The notes under the pieces were generated by a model. It did no database searches. It was not told the origin of the DNA and worked only from the letters and a program-made list of their open reading frames with translations. This document shows, in pieces, positions 63,240 to 64,000 of a stretch of 64,000 nucleotides of DNA; positions within the stretch are counted from its first letter, which is position 1, and the number at the start of each line of letters is the position of its first letter. The position numbers and the translations under genes are program-made. The stretch covers positions 84,534,543-84,598,542 of the forward strand of contig OX465281.1 of the NCBI GenBank assembly GCA_949987705.1, written 5' to 3'. Source of the stretch: Thereva unica. Its lineage: Eukaryota > Arthropoda > Insecta > Diptera > Therevidae.

Positions 63240-64000
63240 TAACAAATGGAGAACGATGATTTTTTAGATTAATTATAATTTTTTTATTTATTAATATGAA
63301 TATTTATATGTTTTAAAATATAAATTAAATTCTAAAAATATAAATTATGAAAATTATTTAATATTATGTAAATTTCATAATTTAAATTAAAAATAATGAA
63401 AAATAACCTCCGCCCCATAACCTAACTTTACAAAATAAGGCTCTGACATTGCCTTAATCTGTCCAGAGCCAGCTATCGGAGTACCCACCAGCTTGCTGTA
63501 AAGGGCCCAGTCGATCGGACTTTAATGAAACATACTGAACGTTGGAAGTCCTGGCCAGGACTGCTAACTCTAATGGGGTCCATCCACAGGCCAACTAGTT
63601 GCCCAAACTGAGTTGTGTTGGCACTGAATCACACCGTGTGTGGGGCAGTTGGCAAACTGATTTGACAGTTGGGGTTTCAGTTGGGATAAATCAAAATCTT
63701 TTAATTTTGTGGGGGCGGGGCCAATAGTTTCGGCAACTAGTCGCACTGTGTGTATTGTAGTTGGGCAAACTCTTTGAATGAATTAAGCCTGAATTCGAAG
63801 AATATATTTTTTTTGCAAGTTTATATTTTCATAATTTTGTATTATTTTTAATTTAAATTATGAAAGTTCACATAATATTAAATTATTTGCATAATTTATA
63901 TTTTTATAATTTAATTTATATTTTAAGAACATATAAATAATTATATTAATAATTAAAAGAATTATAATTAATATAAAAAAACATCGTTATTCATTTTTTA
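63240..64000. repeat. Long inverted repeat, right arm cut by window end
   Basis: The AT-rich stretch 63250-63410 is complementary, with scattered mismatches, to 63825-64000; arms include ACGATG, TTAATTATAATT and TTATATGTT blocks. The 420-bp spacer contains a LINE-tail-like segment and a GGCCAACTAGTTGCCCAAAC block that also occurs, diverged, near 63080. The right end continues past the window. Confidence 0.6.

Overview
The window is AT-rich eukaryotic DNA that looks like an insect repeat landscape. It holds Ty3/Gypsy and BEL/Pao LTR retrotransposons, CR1/Jockey-, RTE- and RNase H-type LINEs, a Helitron helicase, PIF/Harbinger transposons with MADF/BESS partner genes and GT-AG introns, a tRNA-headed SINE and many TIR or foldback elements. 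I found no convincing single-copy host gene and no intact host tRNA or rRNA gene. The species cannot be fixed from this sequence. The Helitron at 37.5 kb and the repeats beginning AACCGACTTC resemble families seen widely in Lepidoptera and other insects (recalled, not searched).

1-4.1 kb: a 3' fragment of a dispersed family called R here, an inverted piece of family S, a segment with scattered CTAGGGACTGACG motifs and a perfect hairpin, and a Helitron-like element E. 4.1-16.0 kb: one degenerate Harbinger element (outer) expanded to about 11.9 kb by nested insertions. These are two R elements (4241-7490 and 12067-14681, each with its own MITEs), a second Harbinger (inner, 8912-11643, TAA target duplication) inside the outer transposase reading frame, and a SINE (14806-15268). 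The outer element's MADF gene (7699-8574) converges on its transposase, which is split into four pieces on the minus strand.

16-25 kb: minisatellites, a TA-flanked TIR element with a cysteine-rich CxC peptide, two copies of family S with paired tRNA-like modules, an RTE endonuclease fragment, a Helitron RepHel ORF cut off by family S, and a perfect 141-bp inverted repeat. 25.2-31.7 kb: scattered minus-strand RTE LINE pieces, possibly one element, split by a TIR transposon of uncertain class (26798-28055), a MITE, Helitron-like E, a large foldback and a segment of a second LINE. 31.9-34.9 kb: a CR1/Jockey-like LINE with endonuclease and RT in one frame, broken by one stop.

37.5-41.2 kb: a Helitron with a CTGT microsatellite, interrupted by R sequences, which are interrupted in turn by an internally deleted Gypsy element with identical LTRs (37792-39594) and a solo LTR. 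41.38-53.46 kb: a Gypsy element with CCTT target duplications. Its 3' LTR is interrupted by a hAT-like fragment, into which a BEL/Pao element (42079-47392, CTTCT duplications) has inserted. 54.3-64 kb: a small unassigned reading frame, palindromic tandem repeats, two Harbinger-type elements (55779-56719, a non-autonomous relative of the inner Harbinger, and 56758-57383), a TA-flanked MITE, long unassigned stretches, an RNase H-bearing LINE pseudogene (61.6-63.0 kb) and the start of a long inverted repeat cut by the window edge.

The genes do not form a pathway. They are transposition machinery of separate elements, and the nesting gives their relative insertion order.
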